A stretch of DNA of 64,000 bases from Amycolatopsis marina. GTDB taxonomy: Bacteria > Actinomycetota > Actinomycetes > Mycobacteriales > Pseudonocardiaceae. Under the pieces are notes generated by a model. The model was not told the origin of the DNA, did no database searches, and saw only the letters and a program-made list of their open reading frames with translations. The DNA lies in NCBI RefSeq assembly GCF_900111885.1, contig NZ_FOKG01000025.1, positions 1-64,000 of the forward strand. Direction: 5' to 3'. Below are positions 25,331-33,756 of the stretch, piece by piece (position 1 is the first letter of the stretch; every line of letters begins with the position of its first letter). Both the position numbers and the translations under genes were made by a program.

Positions 25331-25363
25331 GATCTTACTTGGGGGTACTTGCAGGCGCTCCAT
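25331..25363 (+). repeat. Dispersed repeat family B, single copy
   Basis: A 33-base unit with core CTTGGGGGTACTTGCAGGCG. It recurs at 53.0 kb and as an inverted pair at 40.5-40.7 kb. Here it precedes a family A palindrome by 11 bases. Confidence 0.85.
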
Positions 25364-25373
25364 GTCCCTGGAA

Positions 25374-25397
25374 CCGCACTTTCCCGGGAAAGTGCGG
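25374..25397. repeat. Dispersed repeat family A: perfect palindrome
   Basis: CGCACTTTCCC is followed directly by its reverse complement, and one flanking base pair extends the symmetry to 24. Identical 22-bp cores occur twice at 52.9 kb, and degenerate ones at 1.3-1.4 kb. All are intergenic. Confidence 0.9.
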
Positions 25398-25400
25398 TTG

Positions 25401-25512
25401 CGACCGGGTCTTACGCGTGTCGGCGGACTCTGCCCAACTGCCTCGCTCGTACCTCGCTCCGCGTGCAACGGCCCGCCCTCACCAACCGACCGGGTCTTAC
25501 GCGTGTCGGCGG
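25401..25512. repeat. Direct duplication of an AIM24 gene 3' end, with a family C motif between the copies
   Basis: A 26-base sequence beginning CGACCGGGTCTTACGCGTGT appears at 25401-25426 and again, identically, at 25487-25512, an 86-base period. The second copy includes the stop codon and last codons of the AIM24-like gene. Between them lies TCGCTCGTACCTCGCTCCGC (family C), also found inside a duplication at 48 kb. Confidence 0.85.
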
Positions 25513-26099
25513 GCCTGGACCAACACCGTGCCCGGGCCGGCGAAGTCGAGTTCGAGACCCTCGCCGGTGCGTACGGACTGTGGGCCCGCGGGGTCGATCG
25601 CACGCAGGCGGCACTGCAGCGAATCCGGGTAGGCGACCAGGAAACCGGGGCTCACCGTGATGACCTCGCCCCGCTCCAGCGTGAGCGCGTCCACCGGACC
25701 TGCCGAGGCGAGCACCAGCTGACCGTGCCCGCTGAAATGCTCGAGGAACCCGGAGTCGGCGCCGAACAGGGACTGCAGTGGCGGCCACGTTTCGTCCGAC
25801 CGGATCGTCGGCGGGCGGGCCAGCACGACGTTCCTGGCGACCGACCAGCCGGTGCGACCGTCGAAGCTCAGCGCGTACACGTCGCCGGGGTGCCGCGGCG
25901 CCAGGTCGACCCAGCCGCCCTCCGCGGGCGCGGTGAAAACCGTCGGTCCTCGTCCTCGCGCGCCGCGCGCCTGCTTTGACTCGCCCAGTCCGAAGCTGCT
26001 CGCGACCTTCGCCTCGGCATCTGCCTGCACGGCCTCACCGGCCGACAGCACGACACGGGCCACGCCGAACGTCGGCGTGTGCCTGGTCTGAACCTCCAT
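25497..26099 (-). CDS. AIM24 family protein, copy 1
   Basis: Beta-rich AIM24/TIGR00266-type protein of 200 aa without signal peptide or membrane helix. Blocks shared with its neighbour are the start MEVQTRHTPTFGVARVVL, GGWVDLAP, DGRTGWSVARN, GFLEHFSGHGQLVLASAG and the ending DFAGPGTVLVQ. The molecular role is unknown. It is 122 bases downstream of, and in the same direction as, a longer paralogue. It has lost some internal residues relative to that copy, and its C-terminus stops soon after VLVQARRHA, where the duplicated segment begins. Confidence 0.85.
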   Translation of the reverse strand: MEVQTRHTPTFGVARVVLSAGEAVQADAEAKVASSFGLGESKQARGARGRGPTVFTAPAEGGWVDLAPRHPGDVYALSFDGRTGWSVARNVVLARPPTIRSDETWPPLQSLFGADSGFLEHFSGHGQLVLASAGPVDALTLERGEVITVSPGFLVAYPDSLQCRLRAIDPAGPQSVRTGEGLELDFAGPGTVLVQARRHA

Positions 26100-26151
26100 G
26101 CTTCCTCTTCCCGCCCGGGTTCGACGTCTGCCGCAGCACCCGCCTCAGCGT

Positions 26152-26213
26152 CGTTGGTAAACGCGCGTCACGATCGACTCGGCGGGGCTCGGACTTGGGA
26201 ACGGTACTCACCA
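26152..26213 (+). repeat. Dispersed repeat family D, copy 1
   Basis: A sequence of roughly 50 bases containing AAACGCGCGTCACGATCGAC, between the two AIM24 genes. It matches a reverse-oriented copy at 28.88-28.94 kb with only a few differences. Confidence 0.8.
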
Positions 26214-26221
26214 ACAGGCAC

Positions 26222-26899
26222 TCAGCGGCTGGGCACCTGCGCGACGATCCAACTCGACAGCGCACTCGGGTTCCGCGTCTGGGTCAGCACCTGCCCCGGC
26301 CCCGCGAAGTCGAACACGAGCCCCTCGCCGCTCTTCAACGACTGGATCATGCCCGAAGCCACCTTGCGGGTCTGCGACTGAACCGTGTCGGCGTAGGCAA
26401 CGACGTGCCCGGAGTCGATCGTGATCATCTCGCCCTGCTGCAGGTTCACCGTCTCCAGCGCGCCGTAGCAGGCCACCACGAGCGGGCCCTGGCCCGTGGC
26501 GTGCGTGAGAAATCCGCCCTCACCACCGAACAGCTTGCCGAAGCCACCCCAGCGGGTCTCGGTGTGCACGCCGTGCGAGGACGCCAGCCAGGAACCCTTG
26601 GTGACGCACCATCCGGTCCGCCCGTCCATGTTGATCAACTGGATGTCGCCGGGCAGGTTCGGCGCCACATCCACCCAGCCGCCGTTCTGCGGTGCGGTGT
26701 AGGTGGAGATGAAGAACGACTCGCCGGAAAGGAACGCCCTCCCGAGCCCCTTCATCACCCCGCCCTGCGAACTCGACTGGACGTGCACGCCGTAGCTGGT
26801 CGCCAGCATCGCCCCCGCCTCGACCTGCGCGGGCTCGCCCGGCGCGAGCAGCAGCCTGGCCACGGCGAACGACGGCTGGTGACGGACCTGTACCTGCAT
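26222..26899 (-). CDS. AIM24 family protein, copy 2
   Basis: AIM24-type protein of 225 aa, the fuller paralogue. MQVQVRHQPSFAVARLLLAPGE, NGGWVDVAPNLPGDIQLINMDGRTGW, GFLTHATGQGPLVVACYGALE and DFAGPGQVLTQTRNP parallel copy 1. A Gly-rich patch GGVMKGLGRAFLSGESFF is typical of the family. Start ATG at 26899 follows GAGGAAG. The pair arose by tandem duplication and then diverged. Function is unknown; some relatives are linked to membrane or mitochondrial organisation. Confidence 0.85.
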   Translation of the reverse strand: MQVQVRHQPSFAVARLLLAPGEPAQVEAGAMLATSYGVHVQSSSQGGVMKGLGRAFLSGESFFISTYTAPQNGGWVDVAPNLPGDIQLINMDGRTGWCVTKGSWLASSHGVHTETRWGGFGKLFGGEGGFLTHATGQGPLVVACYGALETVNLQQGEMITIDSGHVVAYADTVQSQTRKVASGMIQSLKSGEGLVFDFAGPGQVLTQTRNPSALSSWIVAQVPSR

Positions 26900-26994
26900 C
26901 GACTCTTCCTCTCCCCACCCGCGATCCCACGCGGACCCAGCGCGAACGCGGGGAGAGTCTTGCATGCCGGAGGGCTCGGGGGAGGATAGTCGGC

Positions 26995-28251
26995 GTGATC
27001 TCCGTCGAAGACCATCTCGCCAAGGTGAGAGCCCTGCTGTCCCGTCCCGCAGGCGTGGAACTGCCGCTGGCCGACTGTGCGGGCAAGGTGCTCGTCGCCG
27101 ACGTCCAGGCCGGTGTTTCGCTGCCACCATTCGACAACTCGGCGATGGACGGCTTCGCCGTGCGCTCGGTGGATGTGGTCGGAGCAAGTGCGGAGAAGCC
27201 CGCGGTGCTCCCGGTGGTCGCGGACATCCCCGCCGGCCGCACGGACGTTCCCACGCTGCTGCCCGGCACCGCACATCGGATCATGACCGGCGCCGCCATG
27301 CCGTCCGGTGCGGACAGCGTGGTCCCGGTGGAGCACACGGAGACCGGCGCGTGGGCGGACAGCGACCAGGACAGCGAACCGGCCGTCCGCGTGCTCGCCG
27401 GGGCCGCTCCGGGTGCGCACGTCCGCAGGACGGGTGAGGACGTCACGAGCGGTGCTGTCGCGCTGTCCGGGGGAACCGTGCTGGGGCCGGCGCACCTCGG
27501 CCTGGCGGCTGCCGTCGGCCTCGACCGGCTCACGGTCCATGCCGCGCCGAAGGTGCTCGTCGTCTCCACCGGCTCGGAGTTGGTGTTGCCGCCCGAACCA
27601 CTGCGACACGGACAGATCTACGAGTCGAACAGCGTGATGCTGACGGCCGCACTGCGCGGCCTCGGCTGCGAGGTGGAGACCGTGCGCAGCGTCGCCGACG
27701 ACGTCGAGACGTTCCGGGCCGCCATCGAGCCGAAGCTGGCCACCACCGATCTCGTGGTCACCTCCGGCGGCGTCAGCGCGGGAGCGTACGAGGTGGTGAA
27801 GGACGCGCTCACCGGCATCGGTGTGGAGTTCGCCAAGGTCGGGATGCAGCCGGGCGGGCCACAGGGCTGTGGCCGCTGGAACGGCGTTCCCGTGGTGACC
27901 CTGCCGGGCAACCCGGTCGCGGTCCTCGTCTCGTTCGAGGTCTTCCTGCGGCCCGCGCTGCGCACGGTGCTCGGCCAGCAGGACGTGCAGCGCACGAAGG
28001 TCCCAGCCCGGCTCACCGAGACCCTGACGTCGCCGCGGGGCAAGCGCCAGTACCGCCGGGGCTACTACACCGCTCCCGACCGGGCCGACTCCGCCGACTC
28101 GGCCCTGGTGACCGGTGTCGTCGGCCCGAGGGGCGGACCGGGCTCGCACCTGCTGGCCGCGTTCACGCAGGCGAACTGTCTGATCGTGCTGCCCGAGGAC
28201 CGCACGGAAGCGCCCGAGGGCAGCGAGGTGGAAGTGCTACTCCTCGGCTGA
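26995..28251 (+). CDS. moeA: Molybdopterin molybdotransferase
   Basis: MoeA/Glp enzyme of 418 aa that inserts molybdate into adenylated molybdopterin. Recognisable are LPPFDNSAMDGFAVRS, HRIMTGAAMPSGADSVVPVE, VVSTGSELV with YESNSVMLTAAL, TSGGVSAGAYEVVKD and the MoeA_C tail. GTG start is preceded by GGGGAGGA. Like M. tuberculosis moeA2, it lies beside psd-pssA and not far from groEL2. Confidence 0.93.
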   Translation: MISVEDHLAKVRALLSRPAGVELPLADCAGKVLVADVQAGVSLPPFDNSAMDGFAVRSVDVVGASAEKPAVLPVVADIPAGRTDVPTLLPGTAHRIMTGAAMPSGADSVVPVEHTETGAWADSDQDSEPAVRVLAGAAPGAHVRRTGEDVTSGAVALSGGTVLGPAHLGLAAAVGLDRLTVHAAPKVLVVSTGSELVLPPEPLRHGQIYESNSVMLTAALRGLGCEVETVRSVADDVETFRAAIEPKLATTDLVVTSGGVSAGAYEVVKDALTGIGVEFAKVGMQPGGPQGCGRWNGVPVVTLPGNPVAVLVSFEVFLRPALRTVLGQQDVQRTKVPARLTETLTSPRGKRQYRRGYYTAPDRADSADSALVTGVVGPRGGPGSHLLAAFTQANCLIVLPEDRTEAPEGSEVEVLLLG

Positions 28252-28277
28252 TCACCCGGTCGCAGTAGCGTGGGGCC

Positions 28278-28550
28278 ATGGGCTTCTTCTCCTGGATCAT
28301 CTTCGGTGCACTGGCGGGCTGGGCGGCGAACCTGGTGGTCGGCGGGCGCGACCGGCGCAAGCAGGGCTGCCTGGTCAGCGTGCTGGTCGGGATCGTCGGC
28401 GCCACCCTCGGCGGACTGATCTACCAGCTGATAACCGGAAACGAGAAGACGTTCGAGTTCGACCTCGCCAGTTTCGGCGTCGCCGTCCTCGGTTCGGTCG
28501 TGCTACTCGGCGTTCTCCGGCTGGTGCTGGGCGGTGCGCGTCGACGTTGA
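28278..28550 (+). CDS. GlsB/YeaQ/YmgE family stress membrane protein
   Basis: Small membrane protein of 90 aa. Three hydrophobic segments are visible, with the family block FSWIIFGALAGWAANLVVGG, then KQGCLVSVLVGIVGATLGGLIY. Such transglycosylase-associated proteins are general stress-induced envelope proteins of unknown mechanism. It follows moeA by 26 bases and could be cotranscribed. A good terminator-like hairpin lies about 90 bases after it. Confidence 0.85.
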   Translation: MGFFSWIIFGALAGWAANLVVGGRDRRKQGCLVSVLVGIVGATLGGLIYQLITGNEKTFEFDLASFGVAVLGSVVLLGVLRLVLGGARRR

Positions 28551-28643
28551 CGGGCTGTGACGTTTCGTAACGTTTTCCACACTTCGGGTTATCAAGCGCA
28601 CGTCGAAGGCGCTACGATCATCAATTCACCCCAACGGATTGAC

Positions 28644-28684
28644 GGCCGGGCGCATGCGCCGTCGGGGGGTGGATGCGCCCGGCC
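28644..28684 (+). terminator. Hairpin after the GlsB/YeaQ-type gene
   Basis: GGCCGGGCGCAT (28644-28655) and ATGCGCCCGGCC (28673-28684) are perfect 12-base arms. It separates the moeA unit from psd. Confidence 0.65.
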
Positions 28685-28713
28685 GGTCCGTGTTTCCCGC
28701 CGCTGGCGTAGCG

Positions 28714-28743
28714 TTGCCTCCCGTTGTGGCGGCCGTGGATAAT
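28714..28743 (+). promoter_or_regulatory. Candidate promoter for psd-pssA
   Basis: TTGCCT and GATAAT are spaced by 18 bases just after the terminator hairpin, and resemble housekeeping -35 and -10 elements. The rest of the 28551-28978 gap shows only the hairpin and a family D repeat. Confidence 0.45.
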
Positions 28744-28880
28744 CGCCGTCACCACTCCCAGCAATGGCACATTGTCAAGAGCCTGTTGGTGAAGGGAGCA
28801 ATGTGGCTACGGTGCGCCAGAGAACGCGCGCGGCGGAGCCCACGAGCGAGGAGGCGGGGCGTGTGACGTGCTGTGGTGAC

Positions 28881-28940
28881 GTTCCACTCCAGGTCAGAGC
28901 CCCTCCGAGTCGATCGTGACGCGCGTTTGCCAACAAACTA
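28881..28940 (-). repeat. Dispersed repeat family D, copy 2
   Basis: The reverse strand reads TTGGCAAACGCGCGTCACGA and continues to match the 26.15-kb copy for about 50 bases. It sits in the leader of psd, about 40 bases before the start codon. Confidence 0.8.
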
Positions 28941-28978
28941 AGTCTTCGGACCACGACAGCACGGGGAACCCCGATCAC

Positions 28979-29743
28979 ATGAGCGCCGCTTCGAAAGCGC
29001 CCGTCCCGCCGACCACCGACGCACCGGCAGGCAACAGCCTCACCCACGCCCTGCAACTCGCCCGCGCTGCCGTGCCCCCGATGCACCCCGCGGGCAGGCC
29101 CTTCGTTCTCGGTGGCCTCGCGGCGAGCCTGGTGTTGCGCAAGTTCTCCAAGCGCCTCGGTGGCATCGCCGCGCTCGGGACGGCGGCGACCGCACTGTTC
29201 TTCCGCGAGCCGAAGCGAGTACCGCCGCCCGGCACCGGCCTCGCCGTCGCCGCCGCGGACGGCGTCGTGTCCCTGATCGAGGAAGCCACTCCGCCACCCG
29301 AACTGGGGCTGCCCGCCACTCCACGGATGCGGATCAGCGTCTTCCTCTCGGTGTTCGACGTCCACGTGCAGCGCCTGCCTGCCACGGGCACGGTGCGGCG
29401 GATCGCCTACCGGCCCGGCAAGTTCCTTTCCGCCGACCTGGACAAGGCCAGCGACGACAACGAGCGCAACTCGGTGCACCTGCGCACCGACGACGGCCAC
29501 GACCTGGTCGTCGTGCAGATCGCCGGCCTCGTCGCTCGCCGGATCGTCTGTCAGATCAACGAGGGTGAGCAGGTGCGGGCCGGTGAGACCTACGGCCTGA
29601 TCCGGTTCGGTTCGCGGGTGGACCTCTACCTCCCAGAGGGCAGCCGGGTCATGGTCAGCGTCGGTCAACGCACCATCGGCGGTGAGACCCCGCTCGCCGC
29701 ACTGCCCCCGGTCTCGGCGGCGTCGATCGCTCCGGAGGGCTGA
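28979..29743 (+). CDS. psd: Phosphatidylserine decarboxylase
   Basis: Pyruvoyl-dependent decarboxylase of 254 aa that makes phosphatidylethanolamine. The self-cleavage site is the GS in RFGSRVDLYLPEG near the C-terminus, generating the pyruvoyl group on Ser. FLSVFDVHVQRLP and an N-terminal hydrophobic segment are standard for the short PSD proteins. It is three bases upstream of pssA. Gene order moeA-psd-pssA-ATPase matches mycobacteria. Confidence 0.92.
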   Translation: MSAASKAPVPPTTDAPAGNSLTHALQLARAAVPPMHPAGRPFVLGGLAASLVLRKFSKRLGGIAALGTAATALFFREPKRVPPPGTGLAVAAADGVVSLIEEATPPPELGLPATPRMRISVFLSVFDVHVQRLPATGTVRRIAYRPGKFLSADLDKASDDNERNSVHLRTDDGHDLVVVQIAGLVARRIVCQINEGEQVRAGETYGLIRFGSRVDLYLPEGSRVMVSVGQRTIGGETPLAALPPVSAASIAPEG

Positions 29744-29746
29744 GCG

Positions 29747-30736
29747 GTGATGGCACGGACAACACCCGGTGTCCGGTTGCTGCCGAACGCGATCACGGTG
29801 CTCGCGCTCTGCGCCGGGCTCTCCGCGGTGCAGTTCGCACTCACCGGGGACTACCTGCTGGCGATCGGCGCGATCGGCGTCGCCGCAGTGCTGGACAGCC
29901 TCGACGGCCGCATCGCCAGGATGCTCGACGCGACCTCCAGGATGGGGGCCGAGCTCGACTCGCTCTCGGACGCGATCTCCTTCGGCGTCGCACCCGCGCT
30001 GGTCCTCTACGTCTGGCAGTTCAACGGTGACCGCATCGGCTGGATCGCGACGCTGATCTTCGCGGTGTGCATAGTCCTACGACTCGCCCGGTTCAACACG
30101 CTGCTCGACGACACGGAGCAGCCGCCGTACGCGAGCGAGTTCTTCGTCGGCGTGCCCGCGCCCGCGGGTGGCCTGCTCGCGCTGCTTCCGTTGATCCTGA
30201 CCCAGCAGTTCGGTGATGGCTGGTGGTCCTCCGGCGTCGTGGTCTGGCTCTGGACGGTGGCGATCGCCGCACTGTTGATCAGCCGCATCCCGACGCTGTC
30301 GCTGAAAACGGTCAAGGCACCCGCGAAGGCGGTCGCCCCCCTGCTTGTCGGCGTCGGCCTGCTCGCCGCGGCGATCATCCAGTACCCGCTGATCGCGCTG
30401 GCCGCCGCGCTGGTGCTCTACCTGGCCCACGTTCCCTACTCGGTGCGCCGCTACTACTGGCTCGCCGGGCACCCCGAGGCATGGGACGTGCCCGCCCGCG
30501 AGCGCAGGGCGATCCGCCGGGCGCGCAGCCAGCGGAGGCTCGGCCTACGGCCGCCACTTCGACGCAGGGTGGCGGGAGCGGCCCGCCGGGCGGTACGAAT
30601 GCCACGGCACGAGGACCAGCATGTCGCGAGGGTCCCGAGGACGCATCCGCCGGAGCCGCAGGGCCGCGTGTCCGACCACGGGCGGCGGCGCAGCTGGCGG
30701 CGAATCGGCCTGCGCCAGCGAGGCAGACAGGACTAG
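29747..30736 (+). CDS. pssA: CDP-diacylglycerol-serine O-phosphatidyltransferase
   Basis: Integral membrane CDP-alcohol phosphotransferase of 329 aa; it makes phosphatidylserine for Psd. The signature DSLDGRIARMLDATSRMG continuing to ELDSLSD holds the full D-x2-DG-x2-AR-x8-G-x3-D-x3-D pattern. About eight hydrophobic segments follow. GTG at 29747 or ATG at 29750 may start it. After the family end near RRLGLRPP there is an Arg-rich, low-complexity tail of about 70 residues that does not resemble homologues, suggesting a lost stop codon or late frameshift. Confidence 0.92.
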   Translation: MMARTTPGVRLLPNAITVLALCAGLSAVQFALTGDYLLAIGAIGVAAVLDSLDGRIARMLDATSRMGAELDSLSDAISFGVAPALVLYVWQFNGDRIGWIATLIFAVCIVLRLARFNTLLDDTEQPPYASEFFVGVPAPAGGLLALLPLILTQQFGDGWWSSGVVVWLWTVAIAALLISRIPTLSLKTVKAPAKAVAPLLVGVGLLAAAIIQYPLIALAAALVLYLAHVPYSVRRYYWLAGHPEAWDVPARERRAIRRARSQRRLGLRPPLRRRVAGAARRAVRMPRHEDQHVARVPRTHPPEPQGRVSDHGRRRSWRRIGLRQRGRQD

Positions 30737-30762
30737 GGCTCGAACGACGATAGTGTGGCGGG

Positions 30763-33051
30763 GTGACGTCCTCCCAGCATCGCTCATCCCCGCAGATCAC
30801 CCTCACCGTGCGCCACACGCCGTCCGCTTTGGACTCGCGGCGCGGAGTCGTGCGGCTGCACCCCGAGGTACTCGACGCGCTCGGCCTGCGCGCCTGGGAC
30901 GCGGTCCGGCTGACCGGTGCACGGGTGAGCGCGGCGCTCGCCGCACCTGCCGAACCCGGCGGCCCGACCGGGGTGGTGCTCGCCGACGACGTCACCATGT
31001 CAAACCTCGGGGTGACCGAGGGAACCGAGATCGTGCTCGGGCCGGTCGAGGTCAGCGCGGCCAGAACGGTCACGGTAGCCGGATCCCGGCTCGCCTCGAC
31101 GTCACTCACGCCGTCGATGCTGCGGCTCGCGCTGATCGGCAAGGTACTCACCGTGGGCGACGCCGTGTCCCTGCTGCCACAGGACCTAGCGCCCCCACCG
31201 GGCGCGGACCTGTCCACCGCTCGCACCAAGCTTTCCGGGGCGATCGGCATGACCTGGACGAGCGAACTGCTCACGGTCACCGCTGCCGAGCCGGAAGGAA
31301 CAGTCGCGATTGGTCCGTCCACAGTAGTCCGATGGCGGGATGGGGCGGGCCGGTCCGACCAGGAACCGGCTCCAGCGGCCACCGTGCGGGGTGGCGGTGC
31401 GGACCAGATCCCGGTGAGCACCACACAGCCCGCCGCGGAGATCCTCGATGCGGAACTCGTGGAGGATCTGCAGGACACCGAAGAGGCGCTGCCAGTGGCC
31501 GACCTCGCCGGTTCGAGCGCGGCGGCACGTAACCTCGCCGAGTGGTTTGACCTCGCCTTCCACCGGCCGGAACTGCTCGCCCGGCTCGGCACCTCAGGCA
31601 GGCTCGGAGTGCTGGTCTCCGGTCCCGAAGGGGTCGGCAAATCCACACTGGTGCGCTCCGTGGCCCACGCCGAGAACGTACGAGTCGTCCCACTGGCCGC
31701 GCCGACCGTCGCGGTACTCGGTCCGGACGCCGCCGCGGCGAGGGTGCGCGAAGCGGTCACACTGGCAGCCGACGGCAACCAGCCCACAGTGCTGCTGCTC
31801 ACCGACATCGACGCCCTGCTGCCCGCGAGCCAGCCACCTCCGGTTGCCACCATCGTGCTCGAACAACTGCGCACGGCCATGAGCAGGCCGGGGTTCGCGG
31901 TGGTCGCGACCACCGCGCATCCGGAGTCCGTCGATCCGCGACTGCGCGGCCCCGAGCTGCTCGACCGGGAGATCGGGCTGGCACTGCCGGACGCCCGCGT
32001 CCGGTCGGAGCTGCTTGCCGTGCTCTTACGGGAGGCGCCCATGGAACACGGGGCGGACCTCGGAGTCATCGCCGAGCGCACGCCCGGTTTCGTCGCCGCG
32101 GACCTGGTCGCGCTCCGCAGGGACGCGGCCCTGCGTGCCGCGCTCCGGCAGCGGGAGACCGCGGAACCCCGGATCTCCGAGGCTGACCTGCTGGAAGCGC
32201 TCGCCACCGTACGCCCGATCTCCATGTCGACGTCGGACACTCTCGCCACCGGTGGGCTGTCACTGGACGATGTCGGCGACATGACCGAGGTCAAGCAGTC
32301 ACTGACCGAGTCGGTGCTCTGGCCACTGCGCTACCCCGACTCCTTCGCCCGGCTCGGCGTGGCCCCGCCACGCGGAGTGCTGCTCTACGGGCCACCCGGC
32401 GGCGGCAAGACCTTCCTGGTGCGGGCACTGGCCGGCACCGGCGCGCTGAACGTCTTCGCCGTCAAGGGCGCCGAGTTGATGGACAAATGGGTCGGTGAAT
32501 CCGAACGAGCCGTACGGGAACTGTTCCGGCGGGCGGCCGATGCCGCACCGTCACTGATCTTCCTCGACGAGATCGACGCACTCGCGCCGCGCCGCGGACA
32601 GTCCGGCGACTCCGGCGTCTCCGACCGGGTGGTGGCCGCCCTGCTCACCGAGCTGGACGGGGTCGAGCCACTGCGGGAAGTCGTCGTGCTCGGCGCGACC
32701 AACCGGCCGGAGCTGGTCGACCCCGCGCTGCTGCGGCCGGGACGGCTCGAGCGCCTGATCTACGTCCCGCCGCCCGACCAGGAGGCCCGGGCCGACATCC
32801 TGCGGGCGAGTTCACGGAACACGCCGTTGGCGGACGACGTCGATCTCGACGCCGTCGCGGTCACTCTCGACGGTTACTCGGCCGCGGACTGCGCGGCGCT
32901 GATCCGGGAGGCGGCTCTCACCGCGATGCGCGAGTCACTGGAGGCGGAGGAGGTCACCGCCGAGCACCTCGCAGCGGCCCGCGAAGCTGTGCGGCCCTCC
33001 CTCGACCCGGCGCAGCTCGCGGCACTCGAGGCCTACGCGCGGGGGAGGTGA
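30763..33051 (+). CDS. CDC48/VCP-like AAA ATPase
   Basis: Double AAA ATPase of 762 aa. An N-terminal double-psi-barrel-like domain (residues 1-160) precedes D1 with GPEGVGKST, and D2 with YGPPGGGKT, FLDEIDALAPRRG and the second region of homology ATNRPELVDPALLRPGRLERL. D1 is less conserved: its Walker B ends LLTDIDAL with Asp in place of the usual catalytic Glu, so D2 is probably the main motor. It follows pssA by 26 bases. Actinobacterial homologues sit beside psd-pssA; the substrate is unknown. Confidence 0.88.
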   Translation: MTSSQHRSSPQITLTVRHTPSALDSRRGVVRLHPEVLDALGLRAWDAVRLTGARVSAALAAPAEPGGPTGVVLADDVTMSNLGVTEGTEIVLGPVEVSAARTVTVAGSRLASTSLTPSMLRLALIGKVLTVGDAVSLLPQDLAPPPGADLSTARTKLSGAIGMTWTSELLTVTAAEPEGTVAIGPSTVVRWRDGAGRSDQEPAPAATVRGGGADQIPVSTTQPAAEILDAELVEDLQDTEEALPVADLAGSSAAARNLAEWFDLAFHRPELLARLGTSGRLGVLVSGPEGVGKSTLVRSVAHAENVRVVPLAAPTVAVLGPDAAAARVREAVTLAADGNQPTVLLLTDIDALLPASQPPPVATIVLEQLRTAMSRPGFAVVATTAHPESVDPRLRGPELLDREIGLALPDARVRSELLAVLLREAPMEHGADLGVIAERTPGFVAADLVALRRDAALRAALRQRETAEPRISEADLLEALATVRPISMSTSDTLATGGLSLDDVGDMTEVKQSLTESVLWPLRYPDSFARLGVAPPRGVLLYGPPGGGKTFLVRALAGTGALNVFAVKGAELMDKWVGESERAVRELFRRAADAAPSLIFLDEIDALAPRRGQSGDSGVSDRVVAALLTELDGVEPLREVVVLGATNRPELVDPALLRPGRLERLIYVPPPDQEARADILRASSRNTPLADDVDLDAVAVTLDGYSAADCAALIREAALTAMRESLEAEEVTAEHLAAAREAVRPSLDPAQLAALEAYARGR

Positions 33052-33063
33052 CCCCCGCGGTCG

Positions 33064-33756
33064 TTACTTACCGCTCTTGCCGTTCGACTGGCCGTAGTCG
33101 TTGGTGACGATCACGATCACACCGGGTGCGGAGTCCTTGATACCGGCGAACCTGGGCTCCGACCGCATTCCGAAGCTCGCTGCCAGTGCGTCTGCCGCGG
33201 TCTGCTCGTCCGTACCCGGCCGGTAGTACGCCGTGGTGGTCGGGATGATCCCCGACGAGTAGTTCGCGACCTCACCGACGTTCCAGCCCTGTCCGCGCAG
33301 GTCCTCGGCCGCTTTGCTGGCGAGGCCCTTGGTCGTGCTGTTGTTGTACACGCGGACGCTGACCCATTTGGCCGAAGCCTGCCGGTCCTGCTGCGATCCG
33401 TCGGCCCCCGGCGCGGGAGGTCCACCGGGCTGACCTGGCTGTGGCTGACCGGGCTGACCTGGCTGCCCCGACTGCTCCGGCTGCCCGGTCGGGTCAGCCG
33501 GGTCCGAGGGCTCGCCGGACGTTCCCGGCGGCGTGCTGGTGTCGCCCGGGGAACTCGGTGGCGAACTTCCGTCCGGGCCACTGGTGCCGGGGTCACTCGG
33601 CGAACCTGGCGCCGACGTCGAAGGCGGCGCGGCGGTGTTGTCCCCGTCGCCGTTGGTCAACAGGGTCACCCCGCCGATCACGGCCGCGGCGGCCGCGACA
33701 GCGAGCAGGCCGATTCCGGCCGCGCGGGCCGGGCGAGACACTCCACCGAAACTCAT
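33064..33756 (-). CDS. LytR C-terminal domain membrane protein
   Basis: Envelope protein of 230 aa with an N-terminal transmembrane helix (residues 13-34), then an 80-residue Pro/Gly/Ser/Gln-rich spacer with GQP repeats, then a LytR_C domain from SVRVYNNSTTKGLASKAAEDLRGQGWNV to VIVIVTNDYG. It resembles M. tuberculosis Rv0431. Its ATG overlaps the stop of the DUF3263 gene (ATGA), so the pair is coupled. Role is presumably in the cell wall, not established. Confidence 0.85.
   Translation of the reverse strand: MSFGGVSRPARAAGIGLLAVAAAAAVIGGVTLLTNGDGDNTAAPPSTSAPGSPSDPGTSGPDGSSPPSSPGDTSTPPGTSGEPSDPADPTGQPEQSGQPGQPGQPQPGQPGGPPAPGADGSQQDRQASAKWVSVRVYNNSTTKGLASKAAEDLRGQGWNVGEVANYSSGIIPTTTAYYRPGTDEQTAADALAASFGMRSEPRFAGIKDSAPGVIVIVTNDYGQSNGKSGK

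Noticed and set aside
28803..28919. A 38-codon GTG frame before psd, behind GAAGGGAG
   Set aside because: It runs into the family D repeat and resembles nothing; probably chance, though the ribosome site is good.
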